Positions 23,701-35,400 of a stretch of DNA of 64,000 nt are shown here, piece after piece. The notes under the pieces were generated by a model that saw only the letters and a program-made list of their open reading frames with translations, did not search any database and had not been told where the DNA came from. The translations under genes were made by a program, and so were the position numbers. Origin of the DNA: Macrostomum hystrix (lineage: Eukaryota > Platyhelminthes > Macrostomidae); NCBI GenBank assembly GCA_950097015.1, contig CATNEN010000038.1:33752501-33816500 (forward strand). The letters are read 5' to 3'. Position 1 is the first letter of the stretch. Each line of letters opens with the position of its first letter.

Positions 23701-24682
23701 TTTCTGTGTCATGTGGAATCACTAGAAGCTCAGCCCTTGTGAATGATCGTGTGGGGGCTTTTGAATTAAAGTCTTGGGATAGAAAATAGTAATCACCGGA
23801 TGCTGATGTGAAATGCCTGTTTATCTTATGTACATCAAGACTAAAGTATGGGTCTGTTGCTCTTCTCTTTGTGTCCTTCTCCAGCTCTCCAGGTAAGTAA
23901 AGGAAGCGAACGAATTCAGAGTTAGTAAGAACTTCCGGAGAATAAACGCCAGGGAGCTTTGGAATTGGGAATTGGGAGATCGGATGCTTTGATTTAACTG
24001 TGTCTTGTTTGATGGCAGTATTTGGTTTCAGGTTTGTCATTCGAGATACTTCATTGTTCAGCTGACTTATTACTGCGGGGAGTCTTTCTGTCCACTTGGT
24101 ATAGTATTGGCCACTTTTTAGTTTCAGCTCTTCAGCTGTCTGCTTTGTGAAAAGTCTCTTTGCTAGAGTTAGATTGAATCTTTCAACAAAAGCGTGGTCT
24201 CTATGGAGCTCAGTTCTTCCGTAGCGCATTTTCGTATTGTTCTTTTCCATAAGGGATTTGACTGCACCCATGAATTCTTTGCCAGGATCAGTCATAAAGG
24301 TTTGTGGGTATGTGAACGGTGAGTTTTTGTAAATGTCTTGGAGGGCAGCTGCTACTGCCTCTGACTTCTTAGTCTTAAGTGGTCTCGCTTCTTTATATCT
24401 GGAGGCAATGTCTATAACTGTGAGCGCATACTTGTAGCCTGAGTCATTGGGGAGAAACAGAAGATCTGCTTGGTGCGCTTCATCAGGTTTATAGATGTTA
24501 AAGTGAGGTCTTGTAAATTTAACAGGTGGGAAATAGACTTGGTAAACTGTTTGCTTAGAGAGCCATCTTTCAACTGTCTGTTTTGATTCATTACTTAGTT
24601 CCGCGAGTTTGGTGACTGCATTTTTTCCTACAAAGAATCATTTGTCGCTGTAGTAGAGCTTTTGAAGTTTCTGATCTGCCAT
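23693..24682 (-). pseudogene. Polinton integrase with a nonsense codon at position 15
   Basis: The frame begins at ATG 24682-24680 (MADQKLQKLYYSD) and ends at 23693, about 330 codons. It carries the retrovirus-like catalytic triad: Asp in HQADLLFLPND, Asp in FMTDPGKEF, and Glu in HAFVERFNLTLAKRLF. The integrase joins Polinton ends into the target. Codon 15 is TGA (24640-24638), with homology continuing on both sides, so the copy is inactive unless read through. Otherwise the frame is open. It is separated by only 27 bases from the divergent PLA2-like gene. Confidence 0.85.
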
Positions 24683-24709
24683 TATTTTTTATTAAATTTT
24701 TTTATCAAA
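24683..24709. promoter_or_regulatory. 27-base divergent promoter region
   Basis: The start codons of the integrase (24682, minus) and PLA2-like gene (24710, plus) are only 27 bases apart, and the spacer is nearly all A and T. Both must have been transcribed from signals within or overlapping the other gene. Confidence 0.45.
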
Positions 24710-24954
24710 ATGATGCAACGCTCTGGTGGAAACTTAGACTCACATGGACTGGTAGAAAAGCTTCCTCATCCAAACAAAGGCTGGACAATTCACGGCTACA
24801 AATATTGCGGGCCTTTGAATCCGCTTGAAATACAGCTAGATATAAACAATAATCCAAATCCTGGGCATGAGCCTGTGAACGAGCTAGATTCTGTCTGCAT
24901 GTGGCATGATATTAACCACTAGCCTACTGACCCTTCTCTGCCTCACTCCTCTAC

Positions 24955-25065
24955 TTTACCACTTGGCATGCTCTGCTGGCCATAGACGTTTGCCCACCCC
25001 CCACTGTTCTGTCTGTCACACTTCCTAGTCTTACCACTTGGCATGCTCTGCTGGCCATAGATTAT
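24955..25065. repeat. ~75-bp tandem repeat in the piggyBac left end
   Basis: TTACCACTTGGCATGCTCTG followed by CTGGCCATAG occurs at about 24957 and again at 25032. A weaker relative, TTAACCACTAGCCTACTG, is at the terminus itself. Repeated subterminal sites of this kind are expected to bind the transposase. Confidence 0.7.
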
Positions 25066-25148
25066 ATGCGCTGATAGGCGACCAAACCGCCAAAAATTCG
25101 ATAGAGTCATCGCAAAATTAAACACGAAGCTTATCCAAACCGACGGAG

Positions 25149-26897
25149 ATGCCTACCAACATGAATGCTCCAAGGAGAGAAAGACGACAGGCTGCAAAGC
25201 AGGCACTTCGCCGTTTGGGCTTGGACAGCAGCGATTCAAGCGAAAGCGACTCCTACTACACGGCTGAGAGTGATGAAGGGACGGATGAAGAGGACAATCC
25301 AGTTCAGGCTGAAGAAATGCCGGAGGCGTTCGACGAATGGAGAGAAGTCACCGTTGAGAATGATCAACGGGCTCATGTCGTCCCGGAATTTCTTGGTGTT
25401 CAAGGAGTCAACCCACTGTTTCCTGTGCCCGAGGATATCGAAAACGGTTGGGACACGATTCTAAGTCAATTTCTACCTGACCACCTGCTGCACCAGCTTT
25501 GCGAATGGACTAACAAAAGAGTTGAGCAAGAGGTTGACAAGTTTCATGAGGAACACGATGGGGAGGAATAGCCGTACGGTTTGAAGACCTGGAAGGCCTG
25601 TACCATCTTTGAGATGAAGGTCATTGGGATGCTGCTCTGCACTGGAGTCATCCAGAAACCAGAGGTGTCGTCCTACTGGTCCACCGATCCGTTGTACTTT
25701 CATCCCTTCATTCATGACAAGGCGTGTCTTCCTCGAGCTAGCTTCCAGCAGATCATATCGTGGCTGCTTTGCTATGACTGCCTGCACTTTGACGCCGCTG
25801 ATCCCCTGTGCAAGATCCGGCCATTTCTCGAGGCTGTACAGAGGATCTGCAAGAACTGCTACTTACCGACACGGGACGTTGCGATCGATGAGGCGTTGCT
25901 ACTGTACAAGGGACGCTTGCACTTCAAGCAATACATGCCGAATAAACTGGCCAAGTTTGGCATCAAGCTGTACTGCTTGGCGGAGTCAACCAGAGGATAC
26001 ATGTGGAACTTCCTCGTCCATTCAACGGCGGGTGCGAACAACCAGTTTGGAAATGACGTGCCGCAACTGTCACTGAGTGAGCGAATTGTTATCGAGCTCA
26101 GTCGTGACATCCTCGATCTCGGCTACAGGATCTTTTGTGACAGTTGGTTTTCATCAGTCCGACTGGCTGAGCATCTGCTGACCAGGAGCACAGCGCTAAC
26201 AGGTACAATTCGCAAGGATCGAGGGATCCCGCAGATTCTGCGCGACCTGCCGCTACAGCCGCTCAGTCACTCGTTTGCCAGGAGCGGGGATGTGCTCGTC
26301 ATGAAGATTGTCGACAGGAGGAGCTCTGGAATAAAGACTGTTTACCTGGTTGATTCGGCCTCTACTGCAGGCTGCACACAGGTCAGGAGAGTACTGCGAG
26401 GTGGAGAGGAACAGCAGGTATTGAAGCCGAACTCTGTGCTGGAGTACAACCAACGCATGGGTGGTGTCGATCGCATGGATGCTGCTGCTCAGACCTACAG
26501 TGCTTGTCGCAAGACTCACAAATGGTTTGTAAAGTTGAGCGTGTTTTTGCTGCAACAGCTGGTGAGAAACTCATGGCTTATTTACAAACACCTGGGAGGC
26601 TCGCAAACGTTTCTGGCTTACACAGAGCGCTGCATCAAGCACCTGATATTGAGCAGTGGAGATGGAAGAGTGAGAGTACATCGTCGTGCACTGTGCCACC
26701 AAGCAGGTGATGCCGACATCCACCATCGTCCCCAAAGGCTGCCACCGACTGAAGCTCAGCAGCGTCCAGCCAAACGCTGCCGAGTCTGTTACCAACGTGG
26801 ACAGCAAAAGCGAACAGTTTTCTTTTGTGGCGGTTGCGACGGTCAGCCGGGTCTTTGCGTGGACCAGTGCTTTGCCGATTGGCATTCTGCCAACTGA
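25149..26897 (+). pseudogene. piggyBac transposase with a single in-frame stop
   Basis: One frame of 582 codons is broken only by TAG at 25569-25571. The first 140 codons are an acidic N-terminus (ESDSYYTAESDEGTDEED). The catalytic domain follows, with the three aspartates in VAIDEALLLYKG (about residue 247), IFCDSWFSS (331) and MGGVDRMD (441/444). The C-terminus has the Cys-rich finger CRVCYQRGQ..FFCGGCDGQPGLC found in piggyBac transposases. Length and order match the family, which cuts and pastes at TTAA without footprint. The stop falls where the catalytic domain begins. A downstream ATG at 25581 would give a 438-residue protein lacking the acidic part. Confidence 0.9.
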
Positions 26898-27637
26898 CGC
26901 TATTGACATTGGCCGTGCAGTACCGCAAATTAGCATTCACAGCTGACACGTATGATCTTATTCTGTGCTGAGCTTAATCGTGCATTACGTACCTGTTTCG
27001 TTAACTCGTTTCACATTGTATCAAATATATATTTCTTTCGGATAAGTTACTATGATTCTTCTTGTTGGGCTGCGAAGTGACTGAGACCGTCTTTTGGCAA
27101 AACCATAGACTAAAATTTGCAGTGGAAGTGTCGTGGAATGAGCCATGGCATGCATAGCATGCCACGGGTAATCATGGGGATTTTCCAGAGGAGAAGACTC
27201 GCTGGGACAAAGAAATGCTCAGAATGCTAGACAATATGGGGGCTTCAAGCGGGTGGAGGGAATCGATCGCTCGGAAGCTAGTTAAAGCTGTTATTTTTGG
27301 TAAGACAAAAAGTTGGGGTTGGAGATTGGCGGGGTGGGTTTTGTATTGCATGCGCCAAATAAAGAACTTGGAGCTGGGGTTGAGAAGGCAATGTTACAGA
27401 CTTTCATAAATTAGGGGTGGTTGGAAAAATGGAAAGATCAATACTTCTTTGCATGGACATATGTTGGGATTCTCTCCTTGATTGATATTGATTATTGGCC
27501 AAATTGCAAGGCCAGTTAGCCCGCCAAGTTGGCCTCGGCCTCGGAATTTGGCCCGCCTAGTCCACTATGAATATTAAAAATAGCCATGACGGCATGCTTA
27601 TTTTTGTTCTAGAATTTTTTAGAATTTTCTATAGGGC

Positions 27638-28235
27638 TATAAATATGAGTACAACGAAAATTGTGCACGTTCCGCCAAAAACATGCCGTCTCTTTTGACT
27701 CTCAAGGAACGTATTGTTGCAATGAAATGGAAGCAAAGAAGTAAACTAACGCTACTCGTAGCTAGCCACAGAAAATCTGACTTCAGACGTATAAATTTGG
27801 AAGCATTTCTTCAAGAAGAGGAGCCGCACTATAAAGATAATGAACTGTTTTTGCAACGTCTTCGGGAGTATCGATCCTTGCAAAACAAGCTTCTCTATCT
27901 AGAACAAACCGTTCGTCAACAATCTAGATTCAATCAGGAAAGACATGCGGAGGAAGAGGAAGCGGATAATATCCGTTTCCAGGAGGCCGATCCACCACTG
28001 CCCTATCCGCCTGTGGAACCGCCGGCGCCAGCAGCCCGGTCCGTCACAACCTGTGATTCTCCCGAAGGCCGAGCCAATGGATATGGTTTCTGGAGGTGTG
28101 TGTCCCTATTTTCAGCACGAACCACAAAATCCTATTCTCACTCTATGTTGCAGGGGCGTCTTCTGCAACGAGTGTTTGACAGACGCACTTACTCGGGGTG
28201 TGAAAACCTGTCCTCTCTGCAGGACCCCCGTCTGA
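27638..28235 (+). pseudogene. coiled-coil and RING-finger gene, frameshifted
   Basis: TATAAATA (27638-27645) lies 38 bases before ATG 27683. The first frame gives about 120 residues predicted to form a coiled coil (LQRLREYRSLQNKLLYLEQT). The neighbouring frame (27945 to stop 28233-28235) encodes a C-terminal RING finger: LTLCCRGVFCNECL then CPLCRTPV. RING domains usually act in ubiquitin transfer. One zinc ligand of the first pair is lost (CPYF instead of CPxC), and the two parts are offset by one base around 28000-28080. The gene stands 270 bases from the last Polinton frame, so it may be a Polinton cargo gene or an unrelated neighbour. Confidence 0.5.
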
Positions 28236-28699
28236 CAAGTGTAACTGTAACTTTTTTACTCAAGCGTTGTTGCTAAAATCTGACCCTCAGATTGGCTCAT
28301 TTCGTACTCTGGTGAACCCCATGCCGGCGCGTGTGGAGTGGCTTATTGATTTTTTTTGCGCTACATACACCCCCTGCCTCCATTATTATCTATCTCTCTT
28401 TCTCACTCAACCCTTTATTTTTATCTGCGTGCAGTATATGTACATGTTCCCTCACCCTCTCAGTTGCGAACTGCAGCATGATTCGACAGTTTTTCAGCTA
28501 AGCAAACAGCTATTTTCATAACATGCGTACTACTGAAGTTACATAAATACACACGTGTGATCATTGAGAGAATGTAAGCTGCTCAATGATTTCTGCAAAG
28601 TTATTGTAGCTGTCATAGTCCTTTATAATTACTCCATACTTATGAAACCAGTGACTCTTAACCGCTAGATTAATATATATGATTAATATATTAATACTA

Positions 28700-29045
28700 T
28701 AATTTTTTTGTCCCAGATATGCAACTCACAATGGAAAGTAGAGAATATGGAGACGGATTTTTTTTGGCGGGGACTTTTTTTCCTTCGGAAGGTAATAATT
28801 ATAATTAATAATAATAATTACCTTAGAGGTAATAAAGGTAATGGTTTGTGCATTAAGGAGGCTGCGAAAATTTTTGTCCTAGATATGCAACTCACAAACT
28901 GATGTGGAATATTAAAAGTAGAGAATTTAGAATATGGAGACGGAGTTTTCGCGAGAGAGGTGGGGACCCTTTTTTCCTGATCTCTTTGGGAAGAATAAAG
29001 GTAATGGTTTGTACATTATGGAGGCTGCGATTATTTTTGTCCTAG
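28700..29045 (+). repeat. two imperfect tandem units of ~164 bp
   Basis: AGATATGCAACTCACAA occurs at about 28716 and 28880. AATAAAGGTAATGGTTTGT occurs at 28830 and 28994. The shift is about 164 bases in both cases. The unit includes GGAGGCTGCGA and a TATGGAGACGG word. It lies directly before the DUF4806 relic exon. Confidence 0.75.
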
Positions 29046-29075
29046 AAGCCCCCTCTTGCATACTACTTTTTCCAG

Positions 29076-29311
29076 ACGTTGTGTGGAGCTGCAAAAAGTT
29101 AAAAGATGCCACTAAGTCGGAGATAGAAACCGCCGTCGCAGACCATTTGCGACATGAACCGACGCGAGTCAAGCGGAAGGAAAAACACACCCAGTCTAGA
29201 CGCAGCAACCGAACAGGGCAGGATAATCAGCTTGACCCATCTGCAGCCAGTAGCCTTAATGACGAGGACGGCAGCTGGACTGATCATAGGGCTACTCAAG
29301 ATGACCGTTAG
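29076..29311 (+). pseudogene. last exon of a DUF4806-type transposon protein (relic)
   Basis: After a TTTTTCCAG acceptor the frame reads DVVWSCKKLKDATKSEIETA then VADHLRHEPTRVKRK, ending at 29311. This corresponds closely to the final exon of the complete gene at 36787-39640 (VVWSVHKDAKGEAIESAVGE, HLRHSGTRFRRKR). None of its other exons is present upstream. It marks another element of the same kind as element III, whose 3' end is probably 29820-29884 plus 40574-40675. Confidence 0.7.
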
Positions 29312-29884
29312 GAAGCCGACTTTGAAGCTGATGATTCCAGTTGATTTAATTCCGATTAGCAACTTACAATCAATTAGTATGCAAATGTACATGTACACCA
29401 TGTATACAATTTCATATTTCTAATATATATTTATTATTTTTTCGTAAAAAATAAGTCTAAAATATACACCGTATTAATTAAATATGTACGTATTTTCCCT
29501 TAAAGGATGCAATGATGTGTACGACAATTGAACTTGCTGAACAGAGTTTGGGATCAATCATTGCGTTATATATTTCTAGTATTTTGCCTACCATAATTAG
29601 TGCAGAGTGCAGACTTTTTAATGGTTTTCAGGTAAGGCCCGGTTCCAAATCCCCTCTTTGTCTCGATCTGTAATAAGCTTGATCAATTTTGGATACATTT
29701 ATACATGTAGAATGTCCTAAATTACTTTAAGTAGTAAGTACGGAATGCTAGCGTAGAAATTTACAAAATTTACAATATTTTACGATCGGTAGAAGCAATT
29801 TATACAAATAAAAAAATGGTAATGGTTTCTAGAACGTTGCTACAATGTTACACGTCAATGTTGACATAGCAAAATTGACGGCAA
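29312..29884. repeat. 3' flank and subterminal part of the older relic element
   Basis: No gene. The last 65 bases (29820-29884) carry short words such as AACGTTGC, CAATGTTGACATAG and GACGGCAA, the same kind of motif as in the ends of element III and its relatives. The stretch ends at the left target copy CAA (29882-29884) of element III. Confidence 0.5.
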
Positions 29885-30496
29885 CCCCTAGTGCCATCTT
29901 TAGTTGCTGCAACATTGACGTTGTTGACAGCGCGCGCTTGGCATCAACGTTGACATAAAAATGTTGCTGAATTGTTGCAGGAACATTGATATAGAAAAAG
30001 ATTTCAAATGTGTGAATTTCTGGCAATTGAATTATTGCAACTCGTTTAGATTCGGAGCTCCTTAAATTAAAATTGTACGGAGTTATTCATTTATGTAATT
30101 CTAATTCAGAAGAATCTGTTTCTTTAATGTATACGTAAAGATTTGTTAAATGTAGCTGCTACAGTTTTTACTAACCAACTTGATTTAATTTCTACCGTCA
30201 GGCACATCGACACGGATTTCTAGCTGCACAAAAAATCGTTGCTATTTAGGCCTACTGTTTACCTAACTTTCTATTTGACTTTTTGTTTAGCTTTTTATTT
30301 GGTTTATTGCATGTTTGCTTAGCTTTAAAGTTGGCATAAGTCGAAGGCCTAGAATACAAAAACGTAACTAAAATTAATTAGATAAAAATCTGTTGTTGCA
30401 AAGCTCTTCCTACTACACTAGCCCTTGAATTTAAACTTAAAGAACATAAAAATATTATTGCCTAGGCCTTAGCCTGGCTACTATATTAAGTTGGGA

Positions 30497-32388
30497 ATGC
30501 CAGTTTTTTTGTTTGCTCCTGGGATTACAACCATAGCTTTTTTTGTTTACTTGATTGTAACTTGCAAAACTACCCAAGAGATAGACAAAGATCAAGTTGA
30601 ACCTGAAGTTGCAAATAATCAGGACCAGGCCCTTAGTGGTCTAGCATCTAATATTGTATTTTTGTCTGGGCCATCTGCTTCTGCACCTACTCTAAGTGAA
30701 GACACAGTTGTTGTAGGTAAATAATAATGCAATGAAACTCTGTTTCTAATATATATTTTTTATGCTTATCTAATATATAAAGTATTTTGATTATGTTATG
30801 CTTAGCCTTATTTAGGCCAAACATTTGTTAGTATAGGCCTAATACTTAAGGTTAGTTAGTATAATATGTTGCTAGGCCCTATAATATAAATATAATACAA
30901 ACTCATGTTGTTGGTATAAATATGATTATATATATATATATATATATACTTGCTATACTGCGATGATTTAGTGATCTTTGGAGAGAATCCTCGAGAGTTG
31001 CAGAAGGGCCTCGATAAAGTGTCAGAATTTTGTCAGAGCCACAAGCTAGAAATCAATATGCAAAAAACTAAGGTTATTAGCTGTTGCCCTGACCCATCAA
31101 AGACGGCTAACAAACTATTTCTGCAGGGACAACTGTTAGATAGCGTCAAAGAATGGAAATATCTTGGCTTTCACATCAATGCTAAAGGAACCGTGGATTC
31201 CCATGCCACAGAGATTAACAAAAAATGTGGATATCCTATTCTTCTCTTAAGGAAATTAGCCAGCCATGGGGCGGTCAGATACAATCAGCTCATGCTGTAC
31301 TGCACAGCAATGATAGAAAGCATAGCTCTGTACGCCTCTGAGGCCTGGGGGGCTTTTGTCTCGTGGAACCTGGGTCCTTGGGACCGCTGTCTTTTTGAAA
31401 GAGTAAACATCAGGTGCTGTAAAGCCATACTACAAGTCAGCCAAAATACGGATGGCAACGGGGCCCGCTCGGAGTTAGGCAGATTGCCTTTATTATACAA
31501 CATCCAGAAAAGAAGCATTTCGTACTGGGCCTCCATAACAAGCCGGCCGGACTCCATAATTTCCAAGTTATTGGCGGACCAAACATACAGTGATGTTGGA
31601 ATCAAAGCAAAGACCAACAATGAGGTTATGCTGAACTGCAGAGGCATTAGTCCTGCAAAAGCAATTGGAAACCACAGGAAAAATTTCGTTTCTCAGTTCG
31701 ATACCCATTGGAGACAAAGGACACAGAACTCAAGCAAGCTAAGTCACTTCTATTACTCCTTCAAGCAATATTATTCAGCCGAAAAATATTTACAACAAAT
31801 ATACAACCCGGAGTGGAGACGTACCATAGCCTCGTTTAGACTAGGAAACCATAAGCTAGCTTGCGAAACATTGCGAACTGCGAGACCGAAAATTCCGTAT
31901 GCAAATAGATTATGTAGTAAGTGCAAAACAGAAGTTGAAAACGAGGTCCACTTCCTTTTTAAGTGCACTTGGAATAAGTATAGCGCAGTACGTTCGAAAT
32001 TTGAGACGGAAGTTTCTGGGAAAACCCCCAATTTCATATCCTTAACAGCAGAAGAAAAATCTAACTACATAATGGCTCAAGACGATAGGGAAACCGCTGA
32101 AGCTTTAGCAAAATACATCATAGAAATATCTAAAATAAGGGAACAGCTGCCCTGAGACTACGAGATTTTACTAGCATTCAACAATAGATATTTCATAATT
32201 TGTTTTATCCCTGGCGTCCCTTGTGTTTTTACTGCTCTTATTTTTAATACCTTTGCTTTCCCTTCCCAGCTCGATATTTGATTCCTACTTAACTTCGCTT
32301 TTTATGTTGCTTTTCGTTGTTCATTTAAATGTGTTGTTAAAAAATATATATATAAAAAAATCAGCACCCATAGATGGCGTGCGCGTTT

Positions 32389-32419
<31 letters not shown>

Positions 32420-35400
32420 AACTATTTTTAGTTCAAGTTTGCCTCAATTATATACCATTTGGTATAGTCTATTTATATATCTATATTAGGCCTATTGCTC
32501 TATATCATAAAATGTTTGTCTAAACATTCCTTTATTATAAGAAGTAAGACTAAGACTGCCAAAATAAAGATTAAAGTGTAGATTGCAAATATCAATAAGT
32601 TTTTTTGCATTTTGGATGTAAAATAGACTTAGAAATGATTAAAGAGCAAATTTCAACTATAAATAAAAAGTGTTGCAAATCATAAATTTTTTGTATAAGA
32701 TCTATAGTTCAGAACACTATATGTGCCCCACAAAAAAACTGTCAACATTCTCTTAATGCCAATATATACCATTTATAATACTTTACACAAAACATCTAAA
32801 TTGCTAGGAATAAGTGATGGAACATGATGGGTGATTTAGATATTTAATTTAAATGAGATGAGCTAAAAACTAAAAATAACAGTTATAGTTATATTTATAT
32901 AATGTTATATATATTAAAAAAACAAAAGTAAACTTTGTGCATTTTTGTTAAAAATCATGACTTTTAACTTATAAAAAACAGAATTCAGTTTTGCATTAAT
33001 TTTATATCAAATTTTATAGTAATGTATGCATGGACAACTATTGTAACAATTATTAATAACATAACTTTTCATTCTTTGTGTGTCACAAAAATATTAAACA
33101 TATATGCCAAAAGCCTTAGAAAATCACTTTTTGTGTATGCCAATGTATGCTAAATTTCTTGAGTGTACCCTAGAAATTTCTGGGGTACAAGATGCCTTCT
33201 TCTGGACTATGGTATAAGATTGTTTCATAAGAAATGTTATATTTAATAACTAGCTAATGATAGCTAAATTAATTTAAATAAAACAAAATTTATTGAAAAG
33301 TTATTTGTTGGATATGAAGTGCTAGTCAAAATTCAAGAGACTTGAGTATCAAGCTTAAAAGTATATAATGCTGGCTATTTGTATTCAACCTAATTTGTTA
33401 ATTTTTATATATGCTCCTAAAGACCCTATATTAGTTTTATTATTTATTATATTTATTAGTTTTAGTTTTACTATATTAGACCCTAAATCAAACCTTGCCT
33501 ATAAAAATGTTTGCTATGCTAAATGATGAATTTGGTGTATTTGGGATTTGTTCATAATGATAATTGTCAACTTGATTTATTTTTGCTTTTGGCAAAACTT
33601 TGAGTAAATTTTTTCATCTATAATGCTTCTGTTTGGAGAAAATAAAGCTTGCAATGTTGTTAAACAATTATTATTTTCTTTAAAGCACAAGATGCAAGTT
33701 TTAGGAAATTTGTGGATTGTATATTAGATTTGTAATATAAACATATTTTTTGCTATAATTTATATTATATATATGTTGCAATAAGCATATACTTATGTTG
33801 AGTACTCATTATCAAGGGTATGATCTTGATACTCTGACAGTTTCTTGCTAGGTCTTGCTCAAGGTATTGAAGGCATAGAAGGCTTCATTATGCTGGCGTA
33901 ATTATGAGGCTTTCATTTCATCCATTTCTCTATAATTTGTCTAGGTTTTTCCTCAACATCTGTTCATGGAGCCAGTAAGCGAACAGTCCAACGACATATT
34001 AAGAGAAGCTACGAGGAAGCTGCAGTTATGCTGCATTGCCCATGTCACACTGAAGATCCAAGTCAACAGCCAACTGAGCCTATGGCAGAGCTTGGAATTC
34101 ATGCTGCTCCTGAGCCCACAGAAGAGTCTCAAATGGAACTTGAATACCAGGAGATGACTAGTGATGATGTTGGTAAGATTGAATGTATCTATTTTTTATA
34201 ATAACCCCTAATTGCTTTCAACACTTTTTATTGACATCTTAGTGTGCTTGATCCTCTAAACTGAATATGAACCTTACACCATCCATTATTCATTTCTGCT
34301 TTACAAATAAATTAACTTAAATTTTTTCTGTAACTTTGAAAGTTAAACAAAAATTTAGAGTAAAAATGTGATTTTATCAACAATTATGTGCATAATCTTT
34401 TTAATAGTTTTTGATAATACTCTAGCTATTTATTTCTTACATTTAGGAAACCTGACTTCTTCAACGATTGAATCAGCCCTTCATTCTGATGACAACCAAT
34501 GTGCGAGACTCGAGGCCATGCTTCGAGACTGGGTTAAAGCAACAGGCCCAGAAGTGCCGTGCGTGAACTACTTGCTTCAGAATCTACAAGACGAGTTTCC
34601 TGGTCTAGCTGCTGACTATCGTGGACTAATGACTACACCAAGGGAGCTTACTTTTCGCTATGTCAACCCAGGGCGATATTATCATTTTGGCGTTAAAGCT
34701 GGTCTTGACTTTCTCCTGAGCAATATTGGATCACGCTCTCGTCTGGATTCCTTGAACCTCCACCTTTTTGTTGATGGTGCAAAAGTGCACAATAGCACTA
34801 CCTATACATTGTGGCCTGTGTTGGGTAGAGTTTCGAATTTGTCTCATTCTGTTTTTATAATCGGGCTTTACTATGGAACTGGCAAACCCCTCTCTGCTTC
34901 GGACTTTCTTGCCGACTGTATTACTGAATTGCGTGATTTGATGGCTGATGGATTTGTCTCTACTGTCACTTCAGAGTCAGATCTCATATTACCTTTTAAA
35001 CTTTCAATGATTACCTGCGATTCACCAGCACGCAGCTTTGTACGAGTAAAAGGAACAAAAGCATGTTGGGGATACTTTGGTTGCGACAAGTGCACTGTTG
35101 AAGGGGACTTTTGTAATGGAAGAGTGACATTTTCTGACCTAAGTGCTGCACTACGAACTGACTTTGGCTTCAGAGGTGATGTATACCCAAATCATGTTCT
35201 TCTACCAAGCCCTTTTTTAAGTTTGCCCATCGACATGGTTCATGATTTTCCTCTGGATCCAATGCACTTAATATACGAGGGTATTGTTCCTAAATGTTTA
35301 AAATTCCTCGGTAAGGGACGCTTGCCCCATCGAGCATCTGGACCTAATATTCGTCAGATAAGTGCTGATCTGTGTTCTATTTCGTCTTGCATTCCGCATG

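Larger units (their letters stand above)
24916..27167 (+). mobile_element. piggyBac transposon, 2.25 kb, inserted in the Polinton
   Basis: The left end follows TTAA (24912-24915), the piggyBac target. The right end is followed by GTAA (27168-27171), a one-base variant of TTAA, after which the interrupted gene resumes in frame. Left and right ends share CC-rich inverted sequence: GGCATGC words near 24960 and 25035 on the left, and GGCATGCATAGCATGCC near 27150 on the right. It contains one transposase gene, and its right flank is AT-rich with no further frame. Confidence 0.75.
21360..27409. mobile_element. Polinton/Maverick fragment, decayed, split by a piggyBac element
   Basis: Three hallmark genes sit together. 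On the minus strand are a protein-primed B-family DNA polymerase and a retrovirus-like integrase; on the plus strand, diverging from the integrase, is a phospholipase-A2-like gene. Polintons are large self-replicating transposons related to viruses; full ones are 15-20 kb with capsid, protease and ATPase genes. None of those is seen here, and no terminal inverted repeat was found. The polymerase lacks its C-terminal palm and thumb. Frameshifts and stops in every gene show it is dead. Confidence 0.8.
24710..27409 (+). pseudogene. Polinton phospholipase-A2-like gene, interrupted by piggyBac
   Basis: The first part (24710-24915) has the motif GYKYCGPLNPLE (calcium-binding loop type) and HDI after MW, with the histidine-aspartate pair. 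These match the PLA2-like domain known from parvovirus capsid proteins and from Polintons. The reading then runs into CCACTAG, the first bases of the piggyBac element, giving a stop at 24920-24922. The frame resumes at 27172 and stays open to 27409, with KTRWDKEMLRMLDN and RKLVKAVIFGKTK. Removing 24916-27171 (the element plus one target copy) keeps the frame. The enzyme-like domain would attack membranes in viral relatives; here it is broken. Confidence 0.7.
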
